Source: Macrostomum hystrix
Taxonomy: Eukaryota; Platyhelminthes; Macrostomidae
Direction: 5' to 3'
Length of the DNA stretch: 64,000 bases
Assembly: GCA_950097015.1 (NCBI GenBank)
Contig: CATNEN010000039.1
Coordinates: 20,205,501-20,269,500, forward strand
The notes under the pieces were generated by a model. The model made no database searches. It worked only from the letters and a program-made list of their open reading frames with translations, and was not told the origin of the DNA. The first letter of the stretch is position 1. Every line of letters starts with the position of its first letter. The translations under genes were made by a program, and so were the position numbers. Below are positions 44,954-57,954 of this stretch, in pieces.

Positions 44954-47900
44954 CCCTGATTCGTCTGCGGCAGGACAGCAGGGCGAAGGCTACCAGCAGC
45001 ATGAGGACAAAAGCCACGGTCACCGCAATCAGGCTGCCAGCGATGACCACCATGCTGTCGCTGCTGTCGCTGCTAACACCGACGCGACCGCCACCGCTGC
45101 CGCCAGCGCCATCGCCGCCACCGGCGACTCCGCCGCCGAATCCGCCGCTCTCCGAATGCGCTCGACTGCCGAAGTCGCCGCTGGCGGAATCGACACCGAG
45201 GCGCGTCGATTGGCGAAACACAATGCGCAAAGTCTGAACGGACTCGAGCGGCGGGTGTCCGCCGTCCCGAACTGTGACGGTGAGCACCGGTGGCCGCGCC
45301 AAGATGGCCTGAGTCAGGGGCTGCACCAGGCTGATCAGCCCGCTGTCTGGGTCCACATGGAAGGGTCCAGCGTAGGCGGTGGATGAGCTCGTCGATGTTG
45401 ACGATGGTGCGGTGATGTAGTAAAATAGTCGACCATTGCCATCAGCGTCAGCGTCTTCAGCAACGAGGCGGCCGAGCTGGGCGGACAGCGGCGCGCCAGT
45501 CGGCACGACCAGGGTTCGATTCGCGCTAGACGGGAACAGGAATCTGGGCCGGCAGTCGTTAACGTCGTCCAGATCGATGATGACGGTGGCGCTAGCGCTT
45601 CGAACTGCTGACGGATGCGGAGGCGAGTCGGATACGACTACGGCAAGTTCGTAGCGCTCCTTGGTCTCGCGGTCCAGACGGTCCGAGACTGTGATTCGGC
45701 CGTCCGAGTGAACTCGAAACGGCAACCGGAGCGCCGCCGTGTTGCTATGCGATGACGATGCCAGTCGGTAGGTTAGGAGAGCGTTCGGTCCTTCGTCTGC
45801 ATCGGTTGCGTTTAACTGACCGATCAGGTGGCCTGGGAAAGTGTATCGGTTGCGCTTCTATGGTTATTTCAAAAATGCCTGGGTTCTTAGGCGTTTCAGG
45901 TGATACTTATTAAATAACAGGGAATAGTTACCAGTTAAATCCATAGGAACGAGGATTAGGAATTAGAACTGAAAATGACCCACCAGTGATACAAGAAAAA
46001 CGGATTCTGTATAACTTTGCTTCACGGGACTTGCTTTACCAAATATTTGGCCCATTTGCTAACTAAAAGGACACACTTCATCATTAGGAGAGCAGTCCTG
46101 ATTAAGCCTGCGTGCTCTGAGTGCTCATCGTGCAAGAGGATTCTTCAAATTACACCGGCGTGTGTCAGCCAGTCTACAGCTAGAGTCCAGTCACGCAAAC
46201 ACTATCAGTGCTCAGCGAAGCATGGCTAATGCTAAGCAATTTAAATTTCCAAGGTAATAATGCTTGCCGAGCACCATAATCTGATTTCTAACAAAAATGA
46301 ACAGATTTGAAAAAAAATTGTCGCTAACTGATTGCTTAGCATTTGGGGGTGCAAATGAGTTCCGAGATGAACATGAAACCCGTTTAGCATTTCAGCACAG
46401 TGCTCACCAATGGTTGCATTTTCTAGAACTCGGAACGCAAAGTAGCCCTGAATAACTGGATGATGATCGTTGTCATCCTTGACACGGACAATGACCCGGG
46501 CGCTGCCAGTGAGTGCCGGTAGGCCGTGATCAACAGCCAGTGCAGTGAACTCCAGCTGCGGGCGCGACTCTCTGTCCAGGCGCTCTCGCAGGCTCACCCG
46601 GCCGTCCGGAGTGACATCGAACGTGTTGGTGCCATTCAGTCTGTACGCCAGGCGAGCGTTCGCTCCGTAGTCTTTGTCACTGGCGCGCAGTACAAAGACC
46701 TCAGTGCCAACGCGAGTCCTCTCGTTAACGTTGAAGTGAAAGTGCTGCATAACAAACTCCGGCGCGTGATCGTTGACGTCCTCGATGTCGACGTGAACCG
46801 TACGGCTGACTGTATTGGACGGCCGGCCCATGTCCGCACACTGGATGACGGCGCTCACTGGTCGACTGTGAATGCCGTCGGCTTCTCGATCCAAAGAGCG
46901 GACCGTGGCCAGCTGATACAGCACGGGGTCCGCAGGGCCGAGTGGCTGACCAGCCGACCCGGATGCGGCAGAGACGGCCGAACCGGAAGATGACGGCTCC
47001 GAGGAGTCAAGGGGCTCCAGCGAGAACATGTCGCGACCGCGGGTCAGTTCACAATGCACCTGCAATGGTTGATTTTATCCTGTTCAGATGTACATTCGGT
47101 AGCATACTCGTAGTTTGTTTTCCGCTGTGCAGTCATTGGATTGTATTCGTTTTACTAATTATTCGTATTATAATTAGCCTGTGAACTCTCGACCTATCGG
47201 TGAGAAGTCTCTAAGTCTCTGGGCCCGCTGGACAAAACGCTACAAGTTCATTGCATAGGATACATTCATCGATGCTGAAGCAACTTGTTACCCACCCTGC
47301 CATTGTCTCCGGAGTCCTTGTCAGCCACAGTAACGATTGTGACAGTTCGCGGCGAGCTAAGGTTCTCCGACACGCTGACAGTGTCCGGATTGACGCTGAT
47401 GCTTGGCCGTTCGTCGTTGACATCCTCGACCCGGATGACAATCTGCGTGGCGCCCTGTCTTCTTGCGGCCGGGCTCTGGTCCTCGGCCACCACCTTGAAG
47501 CTGTGCTGCCTGGCTTGCTCGTAGTCGAGACTGCCGATGAGGCGTAGAACTCCAGTGGCCGAGTCCACCGCGAATAGGCCGTGGATTCGACGCTGTGCAA
47601 AGCTCGGTATCGAGTAAGTCAGCTTGGCATTCAAGCCGGCGTCACGGTCAGTCGCTTTCACCTGCAGGATCTGGTGAAATGGGGAGTAGATATGCCCTGA
47701 GACTCCCTAAGAGTTTTCCTATCTGCAAAAGGTCCCACGCTAAGCTCGATTCCACGGCGAGGCCACATAATTTTGTGAAATTTTTAATTCCTGAAAATAT
47801 TGTTATTACGAGTACGAACCGGCTTCTGGCTTCGCCTTCTACCATAGACTATGGACTCTTCTTGAATAAATAACTTCTAGCTGCCAATGGAAAGAATCAG

Positions 47901-50539
47901 CGGCCCAGCGCTAGACAGCGATTGTTTTGCGAGCACCAGCCATGCTCTGACACTCCTGAAGCTCTGACACTAGTCGTCTTGTTTCTTGATCATAATTAAA
48001 CTCCAAGACTGTGTGGGAAGCAACAAAAATGCATTCAACTTTTAAACTGGAATTGTTATTAAAAACTAGCTCAGGCAAATAAACAACACTCGGTTAAATT
48101 TTCCCTCACTTTAGCTTTGATTGAAAGCTTTCGATAGGGCATTGTGCTGCGTGATTTCCGGCGAAGCCACTTCAAGCTAGGTGGTGACTTCGTCACTAGA
48201 AGCACTTTAAATAGCCGCAACTTCCGCTGCCGCAAATTGACTCTTAACTCAGGACTGCAGTGATGTGTCGCCATCACGGTATTTTTAACTGACAGATTCA
48301 TTGCGACAATGTTCGGCTTTGGGTCTTATTCGAAAGGCACGATTTGGGAATCAAGTTAAGAAAGATTTTACGATCATTGGTTCCAGGTCAGATTCATAAA
48401 TTATTAACTAGCATCCTGGCTAGTGTTAGAATATGAGACTCTGGATTTCTTTCAAAGAGTTCGGTAAAAATTACTCTCGACATGCCGAGGACTTAGTCAC
48501 GGCTTGGTAATCTGATCCGATAATAAATATTCTAGACTTGGATTAATCACCTGACTCCTTACCCTTTATCCTCTTAGTCTGTCTCAAAACGATCTCTAAA
48601 CATGAAATTTGACACCGTCTCATACAATTTTATTTTCTTTTTGTCAGCTTCTCGACAATGACCTTCTGTGGCCTTGGAGGGGAAGGTTAAGCGATTATAG
48701 GCAGGCTTTAGAGCCAGGTCTAAGCCTTTAAAAGGTACTTTGTTTCCAAAACTTTGGAGCATGCGACTGATATCAACAGGTTAGATTGGCATTTTTCTAT
48801 TGTGGAATTTTTAACAATGCGTCGTGCTTGACCCAGCATGCCACTCTTGCTGGTGGTGTACAATCAAACGTTATTTGGAATGAATTGGGTTTGAGCTTTT
48901 GCCGTTTAGTTTCTGGTTTGTGAAGTTTGTGGTTTGTAAAGTTTGTGGTTTTTGAAGTTTGTGGTTTGTGAAGTTTCTGGTTTGTGAATTTAGTTTGTGA
49001 AGTTTCTAGTTTTTTACGTCGATTCTATACTACGTTGCTGTTGTGAGCAGTTTTTAAAGAAAAATTCACTTTGAGAACTGTCAAAGTTAGTGTATTGTGT
49101 AAATTTAATTTGAATAAAATCCTTATGACACTGCCAGACCAATTTTGCTCGCCACTAAATTCAGGCGTTCCTCAGTAACGCACCTCACTGCCAACTGGCA
49201 GATTTTCCCGAACAGTTTTTGAGTACTTTCGATGCTCGAACACCGGATATTCGTCGTTCTCGTCGGCTACAAGGACACGGACGCGGACGGTGCCGTTCAG
49301 CGGTGGATTGCCGCCATCGGAGGCCATCAGGGTGAATTCGTAGGAGTCGCGGCTTTCCCTGTCCAACGGCTGCCTCAGTACAAGTCGCAACGATTGGGCG
49401 TTTATGTTCGGATCGGCCATGGAAGACAGAGAAAGCGACGAAGACAGCGAAGACGAAGCGTCCGGGCCGCTGTACTCCAGCTCAAATTCTGGCGGTTGCG
49501 GCGGCAGGATTTCGTAGCGCTGCACGCCGAAGCGAATCGAGTCGGCATCTTCGGCCAGGGGTAGCGCGCGAGATTCACCAGGTGAGGCGGCTTCGCTAAA
49601 CTCGCGAGTCACCTCAAGTGAGCTCCAGCGTGGCGCATTGTCGTTGATGTCATTGATCGTCACGGCCAGACGGATGATGTAGGAGAACTCTTTGTCGGAT
49701 TGAACCTGCAGGTTAGCCAGGTTGTGTGGTTTAACAAGTTTTAGGAGGCTGAATTTCAAGGGACATTGGATTTTAGGTGATGGGCGGGTAGGGCAGTTGG
49801 GGTGTGAGGTAGTTTGTGCTTCGGGCGGTGGTGTGACATGGTGTGTGCTTTCCAGAGCCTGGATTGTTAACTGGCGCCATCGGGGATTTGGGATTTGGGC
49901 CAAAACAACGCCAAAGGCAGGAGCGCCGCAACCAACCTGCAGGGTGATGCGGCACTGAGCAGCTCGATCGCAGCAGGCTCCTGGCACCTCCTGGCAGAGG
50001 CGGTCCCGGTCAAGCCGGCGCGCCGTGGACAGCAGGCCGGTGGTGCGGTGCACCTTGAAGTAGCGCTCTGTTCCCGACGGTGCCGCGTTGAAGATCTGTC
50101 ATCAAGAAATTTAAGGGTTATCCTTGCTGATGACACGCCCATTTTTAGGCTACAGGTACAATTTGCGCCCATGAGGACCAAATCAAAACTGATTGTCCAC
50201 AGAGGAGTCAGCGGAGTGTACCACATTGTCTCTAGCTAGCTGGCTGCAAGTTAACAGTCACCAAATGATGCCCACAGCCCCTGCAAATATAGTTTTGAGC
50301 TAAATTCGCACCTGGAACTCAGTTCGTACGTAGGCAGGCAGCTGATGTCCCCGGCTTGCCAACAGGTTTCCAAGGTCTACAATGTCCCGATCCGATGGCA
50401 GCTCCTCGTCCAAGGTGCGGTCGCATTCTACCGAGGTGGAGGCGGACGCGGCTCCGGGCGCGAGGCAGACGGCAAGGAGAAACAGCGGCAGCTGCAGCCG
50501 GCGCAGCAACTGCAGCAGCAGCAGCGCCTGATCTGGCAT
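44954..50539 (-). CDS. Protocadherin, extracellular and membrane part, exons 1-6
   Basis: A cell-adhesion protein with signal peptide, seven cadherin repeats and one membrane span. Exons: 50539-50312 (ATG; LFLLAVCLAPGAASAS signal), 50095-49937, 49705-49184, 47661-47296, 47059-46408, 45832-44954. With the three tail exons the model totals exactly 1150 codons (1149 aa). Calcium-binding ends of the repeats are DINDNAP (148-154), DENDEYP (277-283), DVNDERP (383-389), DVNDHAP (519-525), DDNDHHP (620-626) and DVNDCRP (732-738), with a seventh repeat before the span. LDRE and D-x-D-x-G motifs recur in each repeat, and the span is at about 903-929 followed by CRRRIRG. Seven repeats match delta-1 protocadherins. 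Odd points: a Cys in the sixth linker and a long Gly/Ser stalk (855-900). It would act at the cell surface in homophilic contact. Confidence 0.93.
47172..47220 (-). repeat. tRNA-like fragment (3' half with B box)
   Basis: On the minus strand CACCGATAGGTCGAGAGTTC resembles the 3' half of a tRNA. It shares GGTCGAGAGTTCA with the fragment at 6570-6630. It lies in a protocadherin intron. Confidence 0.35.
47718..47778 (+). mobile_element. SINE head fragment
   Basis: GGTCCCACGCTAAGCTCGAT and TCCACGGCGAGGCCACATAA match the B-box part of the SINE head at 18270-18310. The rest is absent. It lies in a protocadherin intron. Confidence 0.65.
47780..49150. other. Protocadherin intron without recognised genes
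   Basis: The 1.5 kb intron between exons at 49184 and 47661 contains the SINE head fragment and a degenerate 18-bp repeat (GAAGTTTGTGGTTTGTGA) at about 48907-49010. No other exon or RNA was recognised. Confidence 0.5.
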
Positions 50540-50974
50540 CCTGTGAGCCGGTCGGCGCCGTTTCGTCAACAGCGCCGTGTCAGTCAGTGCGGCCTGTGCC
50601 AAATCGCCAAACGGGGACAGTCTGTCGGAGTTGTCTTTTATCAAGACTCTTGGCTTCTTATTTTCTACTTCTAAGATGAACAAGCCAGCCAATCCCCGAC
50701 TGCGGCATCACCCCACCCCCACGTTTCCCCTCGGCCTATCCTTGCGGGGATATTTCAGACTAGGGGGGAGTTTTTTGGGGCGACGAGTCAAGCCTTAGCC
50801 TTGGCTTTCCCTTCCAGACTGTCGCCGTGTCGTCTCGAATTGCATCTGCATCCGCTTCGATAAAACTTCGCCTAGGATGGAGGGGATATGATGGAGGCTA
50901 ACCGAGGGGTCACGTGATCGACTCTGGGATATTATCCCCGCTGGCTATTTTAGAAGGCTGCATGATCGCTGCTC

Positions 50975-50996
50975 AGTCAAGCGGTTATTGGCTAAC
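50975..50996 (-). promoter_or_regulatory. CCAAT box upstream of the protocadherin gene
   Basis: GGTTATTGGCTAACC contains CCAAT on the minus strand, in the sense of the gene, about 445 bases upstream of the ATG at 50539, in a moderately GC-rich region. Confidence 0.25.
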
Positions 50997-50999
50997 CCC

Positions 51000-52000
51000 G
51001 CAAAAGTGGCTCTTGACCCGGCGTATGTCAGGGGCCTCGGTCGCCACTTTTCATCTGACCAGCTAAACACAGCAGATCTCAGAGCTTCCTAGAAATAATC
51101 TCTAGATTGTAATTAATCGAAAACAAGCAAATCTGTTTTCTTTGCAAAGTGGTGAAAGATACGTCTCTATACCTCTATCCCCAGACTAGTAGATTAGCCA
51201 TCCTATTTATTTTCAAGGACAAGATAATATTGGAACATTTAAAAACAAGGCAGAAAAACACCGTCTTAATCCGTGCAGTTCAGACTTTACCCCTGATTGA
51301 CATCTAACCGAAAAATCTACACGCTATTTTTGCTTAGCTTTGGCGTCATAAATTTAGAAGAGAAACTGAGAGAAGAACTTACAACAAATCGACTTTCGCT
51401 TTCTTCGATCCATAATTTTCTTCTGGAAAGCTGAAGAGAATTGTTAATTAACAGAGCTTGGGTTCCTATAGGTTGGTGGGGCCGTGCTTTCTCCCACCTC
51501 AAACTCAAAGGTTTGACTCGTTGATAGCTGCGCGGTTTGAAGTGGATTTGAATTGCGGACCGCACAAACAGTTCCTTGTGCTGTTCCGCAGCAATTCATG
51601 CGATCCACTTGGCACAGTTTAAAGACTCTCAGGATCTGGCGGGCAGTACCTACAACTCGCTTGTAACGACTTCCCCAGTTTGGGAGGAAAAACAACCTTA
51701 TTTTTTTTCTTTAGCCTAGGGAAGAATTTGATCCTAGCGAGAAATTTTGACAAAAAATCTTTAGTTGCCACATCTGTGTTGGCAAACACGGCGGGAGTGA
51801 GATTTCGATTAATTTTTTTCCTGTCAGTTTGGGAGTCACACGAGCCGCTTCAAGGGGCGCGGGTATTGGTGAATTGCGATAGTCTCGGAGGCAAACAAAA
51901 CTCTCTTGTCTTGTCCAGCCAATTTATCTAACCTTTGTCAAGGAAAAACCTACCTTTGTAAAATTCTTCAAGTGACTCAATGAGCAAACAAGAGTGTTAT
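51000..52000. other. Intergenic, nothing recognised
   Basis: Upstream of the protocadherin gene. Frames of 80 codons occur on both strands with no motif. Confidence 0.4.
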
Positions 52001-52002
52001 GA

Positions 52003-52265
52003 CCGCAGGGGTGTCAGTAATGGTGTCAATAGGTATGTCAGCAGCGGTGTCAGTAATGGTGTCTCTGGAGCGGTGTCAATAGGTATCGCAGCAAGGGTGT
52101 CAGTAATGGTGTCTCTGGAGCGGTGTCAATAGGTATGTCAGCAGGGGTGTCAGTAAGGGTGTCTCTGGAGCGGTGTCAATAGGTATGTCAGCAGGGGTGT
52201 CAGTAAGGGTGTCTCTGGAGCGGTGTCAATAGGCATGTCAGCAGGGGGTGTCAAGTAATAGTGTC
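52003..52265. repeat. 50-bp tandem array
   Basis: About five copies of GTGTCTCTGGAGCGGTGTCA followed by ATAGGTATGTCAGCAGGGGTGTCAGTAAGG (50 bp). The shorter core GGTGTCAGTAA, GTGTCAGC repeats irregularly up to about 52400. Confidence 0.9.
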
Positions 52266-52429
52266 AATAGGTATGTCAGTAGGGGTGTCATTAGGTTTGT
52301 CAGAACCGATGTAAGCATCAGCGTCAGTAATTATTGTCAGCAGGGATGTCAGCCGGTGTGTCAGCGAGTGTGTCGTCAGCAGCGACATCAACTGGTGTGT
52401 GAGTTTGTGACAGAAAGCTTTGGGAAGAG

Positions 52430-53845
52430 TACCAGCGAATTACTTTGAATGTGAGGATTGGTACCAAAAATCTTCTCAATCATGATGGATGTCAGAAGGT
52501 TCTGTCTGCTCGAAGCTCAGAAAAGTACACACGTCAGCGGCGGTGTCAGGGGGTGTCCAACCAAAAGCAATATCAGTTAGATGTCCCAACTGTGGGATTA
52601 TAGGACTTTATTGTGCTAAATAATTCCCAGATTTCCCAGTAAAAAAGCAACTTGAAAGAGGCCCGTTAATAGGCCCAGGTCGATTTTTCGACCAATTTCT
52701 CTCTGGCTAGAGCCGCATTCGATACAACAATATCTCATCTCTTTGAACTGACAATGGCACACTGCAGATGCTGGAATGCTATTTTACAGACTCATTCTCC
52801 ACCCTTTCATTAACCAGCTGAGCTCGAGCATTCACTGCTCAATCTTCCTTGAAGAAATTTTGCTCTTTTTGAGTTTGGGGGTTGCATTTGCCGGCCTAAA
52901 TCCCCTCCGCCTACGCCAGCCCAGATAATGGCTTAGCAACAATAAGGGGCAAGAAATTACAGGGCTCCCATACTCCGACCATGCTCAACTTTTGAGTAGG
53001 CAAACTACAAAGCCATGAGAAAAATGTGAGCTACACAAATAATAATTTATAAAGGTTTCGCAACAGGAAAAAACATAATGCTCGTAGCAAGCAAAAATGT
53101 TGCTAACTAATGTTCCTGTTGTCATTCTGCTCTTTTTGCGAAAGCAATAAAAAGTATACTCACCATTCGGCTGATGGTCGGTGTCTAAAGTATTTTAATG
53201 CGAGTCGGCTATTCCAGATGACAACAGCCACTAGATACTAGAGACCTATTCAGTGATATGCTGAGCATTTCATTTAGTCCACTTTGTTATATAATGTAAA
53301 AACCAAACAGGATAAGCCAGCCAATCAGAACTGTACTTGGTCTGAATGCGGAGCTAGCCCTACCTCATAGCCTCTAGTCACCCTCCATGCTCAAAGTTAT
53401 GCTCCATTTTTTTCAACTATTTAGCTGACAAAATGGCAGACCCAGGCACTGGTCTGTGAGGGTGGGGTAGGTTTGGTGAGTGTGAATAATAACCTCAAGC
53501 ATCGATGGCTATGATGCGGCTCCATCTTTTATTGGGATATTTAAATGTATATACGCTCGTAGATGAGCAGCAAAATATTTTTCATCTTCTGCCTGAGTGC
53601 CTGCTGGATAGAAAAATAGAGAAAGATAGCTAGATAGAGTCAAGTGACAGATATGCGAGGTTTCAAAGGCCTAGCCTGAGACAGGGTTACTAAAATCAAT
53701 TTCAGTTGCATTTTTTTGTAAATAATGAGCAGCTTAGATGAGCATACCTCTCTGATGGCGTATTTTTGAGTTAGTCTTCGTTTTTTGCTTCGGTCGTCTT
53801 TTTATTAAAAATGTCCTGAAAACTTTGATCTGTTTCTCTGCAGTA
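52430..53845. other. Intergenic, nothing recognised
   Basis: About 1.4 kb of mixed sequence without a supported exon or array. Confidence 0.4.
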
Positions 53846-53847
53846 TC

Positions 53848-56800
53848 AACCCTTTCTATCTAATCTATACCTCTCTATCTAATCTACCTGTCTATCTAAT
53901 CTACCTGTCTATCTAATTTAATCTAATCTACCTGTCTATCTAATCTACCTGTCTATCTAATCTGCCTGTCTATCTAATTTAATCTAATCTACCTCTCAAT
54001 CTAATCTACCTGTCTATCTAATCTACCTGTCTATCTAATCTGCCTGTCTATCTAATTTAATCTAATCTACCTGTCTATCTAATCTACCTGTCTATCTAAT
54101 CTGCCTGTCTATCTAATTTAATCTAATCTACCTCTCAATCTAATCTACCTGTCTATCTAATCTAATCTACCTCTCAATCTAATATACCTGTCTATCTAAT
54201 CTAATCTATCTACCTCTCTATCTAATCTACCTCTCTATCTAATCTACCTCTCTATCTAATCTACCTCTCTCATCTATCTAATCTACCTTTCTCATCTATC
54301 TAATCTACCTCTCTCATCTATCTAATCTACCTTTCTCATCTATCTAATCTACCTCTCTCATCTATCTAATCTACCTCTCTCATCTATCTAATCTACCTTT
54401 CTCATCTATCTAATCTACCTCTCTCATCTATCTAATCTACCTCTCTCATCTATCTAATCTACCTCTCTCATCTATCTAATCTACCTCTCTCATCTATCTA
54501 ATCTACCTCTCATCTATCTAATCTACCTCTCTCATCTATCGAATCTACCTCTCTCATCTATCTAATCTACCTCTCTCATCTATCGAATCTACCTCTCTCA
54601 TCTATCTAATCTACCTCGCATCTATCTAATCTACCTCTCTCATCTATCGAATCTACCTCTCATCTATCTAATCTACCTCTCTCATCTATCGAATCTACCT
54701 CTCTCATCTATCTAATCTACCTCTCATCTATCTAATCTACCTCTCTCATCTATCGAATCTACCTCTCTCATCTATCTAATCTACCTCTCTCATCTATCGA
54801 ATCTACCTCTCTCATCTATCTAATCTACCTCGCATCTATCTAATCTACCTCTCTCATCTATCGAATCTACCTCTCATCTATCTAATCTACCTCTCTCATC
54901 TATCGAATCTACCTCTCTCATCTATCTAATCTACCTCTCATCTATCTAATCTACCTCTCTCATCTATCGAATCTACCTCTCTCATCTATCTAATCTACCT
55001 CTCATCTATCTAATCTACCTCTCTCATCTATCTAATCTACCTCTCTCATCTATCTAATCTACCTCGCATCTATCTAATCTACCTCTCTCATCTATCGAAT
55101 CTACCTCTCTCATCTATCTAATCTACCTCTCTCATCTATCTAATCTACCTCTCTCATCTATCTAATCTACCTCTCTCATCTATCTAATCTACCTTTCTCA
55201 TCTATCTAATCTACCTCTCTCATCTATCTAATCTACCTCTCTCATCTATCTAATCTACCTCTCTCATCTATCTAATCTACCTCTCATCTATCTAATCTAC
55301 CTCTCTCATCTATCGAATCTACCTCTCTCATCTATCTAATCTACCTTTCTCATCTATCTAATCTACCTCTCTCATCTATCTAATCTACCTCTCTTATCTA
55401 TCTAATCTACCTCTCTCATCTATCGAATCTACCTCTCTCATCTATCGAATCTACCTCTCTCATCTATCTAATCTACCTCTCTCATCTATCGAATCTACCT
55501 CTCTCATCTATCTAATCTACCTCTCATCTATCTAATCTACCTCTCTCATCTATCTAATCTACCTCTCTCATCTATCGAATCTACCTCTCTCATCTATCTA
55601 ATCTACCTCGCATCTATCTAATCTACCTCTCTCATCTATCTAATCTACCTCTCTCATCTATCGAATCTACCTCTCTCATCTATCGAATCTACCTCTCTCA
55701 TCTATCTAATCTACCTCTCTCATCTATCTAATCTACCTTTCTCATCTATCTAATCTACCTCTCTCATCTATCTAATCTACCTCTCTCATCTATCTAATCT
55801 ACCTCTCTCATCTATCTAATCTACCTCTCATCTATCTAATCTACCTCTCTCATCTATCGAATCTACCTCTCTCATCTATCGAATCTACCTCTCTCATCTA
55901 TCTAATCTACCTCTCATCTATCTAATCTACCTCTCATCTATCTAATCTACCTCTCTCATCTATCTAATCTACCTCTCTCATCTATCTAATCTACCTCTCT
56001 CATCTATCTAATCTACCTCTCTCATCTATCTAATCTACCTTTCTCATCTATCTAATCTACCTCTCTCATCTATCTAATCTACCTTTCTCATCTATCTAAT
56101 CTACCTCTCTCATCTATCTAATCTACCTCTCTCATCTATCTAATCTACCTCTCTCATCTATCTAATCTACCTCTCATCTATCTAATCTACCTCTCTCATC
56201 TATCGAATCTACCTCTCTCATCTATCTAATCTACCTTTCTCATCTATCTAATCTACCTCTCTCATCTATCTAATCTACCTCTCTCATCTATCTAATCTAC
56301 CTCTCTCATCTATCTAATCTACCTCTCATCTATCTAATCTACCTCTCTCATCTATCGAATCTACCTCTCTCATCTATCGAATCTACCTCTCTCATCTATC
56401 TAATCTACCTCTCTCATCTATCGAATCTACCTCTCTCATCTATCTAATCTACCTCTCTCATCTATCGAATCTACCTCTCTCATCTATCTAATCTACCTCT
56501 CTCATCTATCTAATCTACCTCGCATCTATCTAATCTACCTCTCTCATCTATCGAATCTACCTCTCTCATCTATCTAATCTACCTCTCTCATCTATCTAAT
56601 CTACCTCTCTCATCTATCTAATCTACCTCTCTCATCTATCTAATCTACCTTTCTCATCTATCTAATCTACCTCTCTCATCTATCTAATCTACCTCTCTCA
56701 TCTATCTAATCTACCTCTCTCATCTATCTAATCTACCTCTCATCTATCTAATCTACCTCTCTCATCTATCGAATCTACCTCTCTCATCTATCGAATCTAC

Positions 56801-57030
56801 CTCTCTCATCTATCTAATCTACCTCTCATCTATCTAATCTACCTCTCTCATCTATCTAATCTACCTCTCTCATCTATCTAATCTACCTCTCTCATCTATC
56901 TAATCTACCTCTCTCATCTATCTAATCTACCTCTCTTATCTATCTAATCTACCTCTTTCATCTATCTAATCTACCTCTCTCATCTATCTAATCTACCTCT
57001 CTCATCTATCTAATCTACCTGTCTCTATCC
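53848..57030. repeat. 22-bp pyrimidine-rich tandem array, largest in the window
   Basis: About 145 copies of CTCTCTCATCTATCTAATCT followed by AC (22 bp), with a 20-bp form lacking CT, a TATCGAATC variant and a CCTCGCATC variant. The left end (53848-54250) has an older 16-17-bp form, CTATCTAATCTACCTGT. The CCTCGCATC variant recurs at about 54613, 54829 and 55063, roughly 216-234 bp apart, showing higher-order copying. Confidence 0.97.
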
Positions 57031-57034
57031 AATC

Positions 57035-57953
57035 AATGAGCTTATTGTCGCTAATCTACTAAATTATCTATATTATCTGCTCAATTGTTCTACTCAATGT
57101 TATCTAATCTAAGCTAATCAAATGCCTTTGTTCATTATATTATTCTCCACTAGCCCCTAATCCATTCCTAGCTACATCTATACTCCAAAAAAGTTAAGTG
57201 TAACTGAAAATGGACTTGCAGCTATAGACAATGTAAGCTGTGGGACGTACAGCTGATGTCAGTTGCAGGTTTGCTAGTCGTGATGCGGGCAGGCCGCTTA
57301 AAAAAACAGCAGCCAGTATGTGGCAGCCAGTATGTGGCAGCCAGTATGTGGCAGCCAGTATGTGGCAGCCAGTATGTGGCAGCCAGTATGTGGCTGCTGT
57401 TTGATACGCTAACGTGGGGACAAAAGGCAGTTTTGGGGATAGCGGGATTGGTTTTGAGTTGGGGAATAATTATGGAATTATCAGACCTCATGACTGACGG
57501 GGTTGGTGGCTCCTGTTGGCCACAACTGATCTCTTTAAGTGACAAGCTAGAACTGCTCACAGTAATACACATTCAAGTGTATTTGCGGATAATTTAGGGA
57601 TAATAAATTTCTATAATATGGGCTTTTAGTTTTAGTCTTTAATTATCCAATGCTTGGTGCCACGCTGTTAAATCAATGACGGGAAGTTTAGCAAAGCCAC
57701 TAAATTCTGGTATTTAATGTTTCTCTGCCTTCCCGCAGACGCTCAACACAATTGTCATTTAGTATTTTATTAATGGAATTATTGCAATTAGCAAGTGATG
57801 ACTAACATGTTGATATCGGACTTAATTACTGGAACTCTTATCTTTTAGGAACGCAAAGTTTTTTTTTAATAAGTAGCCTAAAATTCTCAGGTTTGAGCAG
57901 AGGACGAAAATGAAATTAATCGAGACTTTAACATCAAAATTTTGGATTCATTT
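57035..57953. other. Spacer with a short 14-bp array
   Basis: Six copies of CAGCCAGTATGTGG (14 bp) lie at 57311-57394, bounded by the perfect inverted pair AAACAGCAGCCA (57304-57315) and TGGCTGCTGTTT (57391-57402). A 113-codon frame across it has no known motif. The rest is AT-rich and unremarkable. Confidence 0.7.
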
Positions 57954-57954
57954 G

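Noticed and set aside
46526-46993. 155-codon + frame in the protocadherin exon
   Set aside because: Antisense shadow of a clear cadherin coding exon on -.
57256-57597. 113-codon + frame with a hydrophobic end
   Set aside because: Half of it is the 14-bp array; no motif and no splice context.
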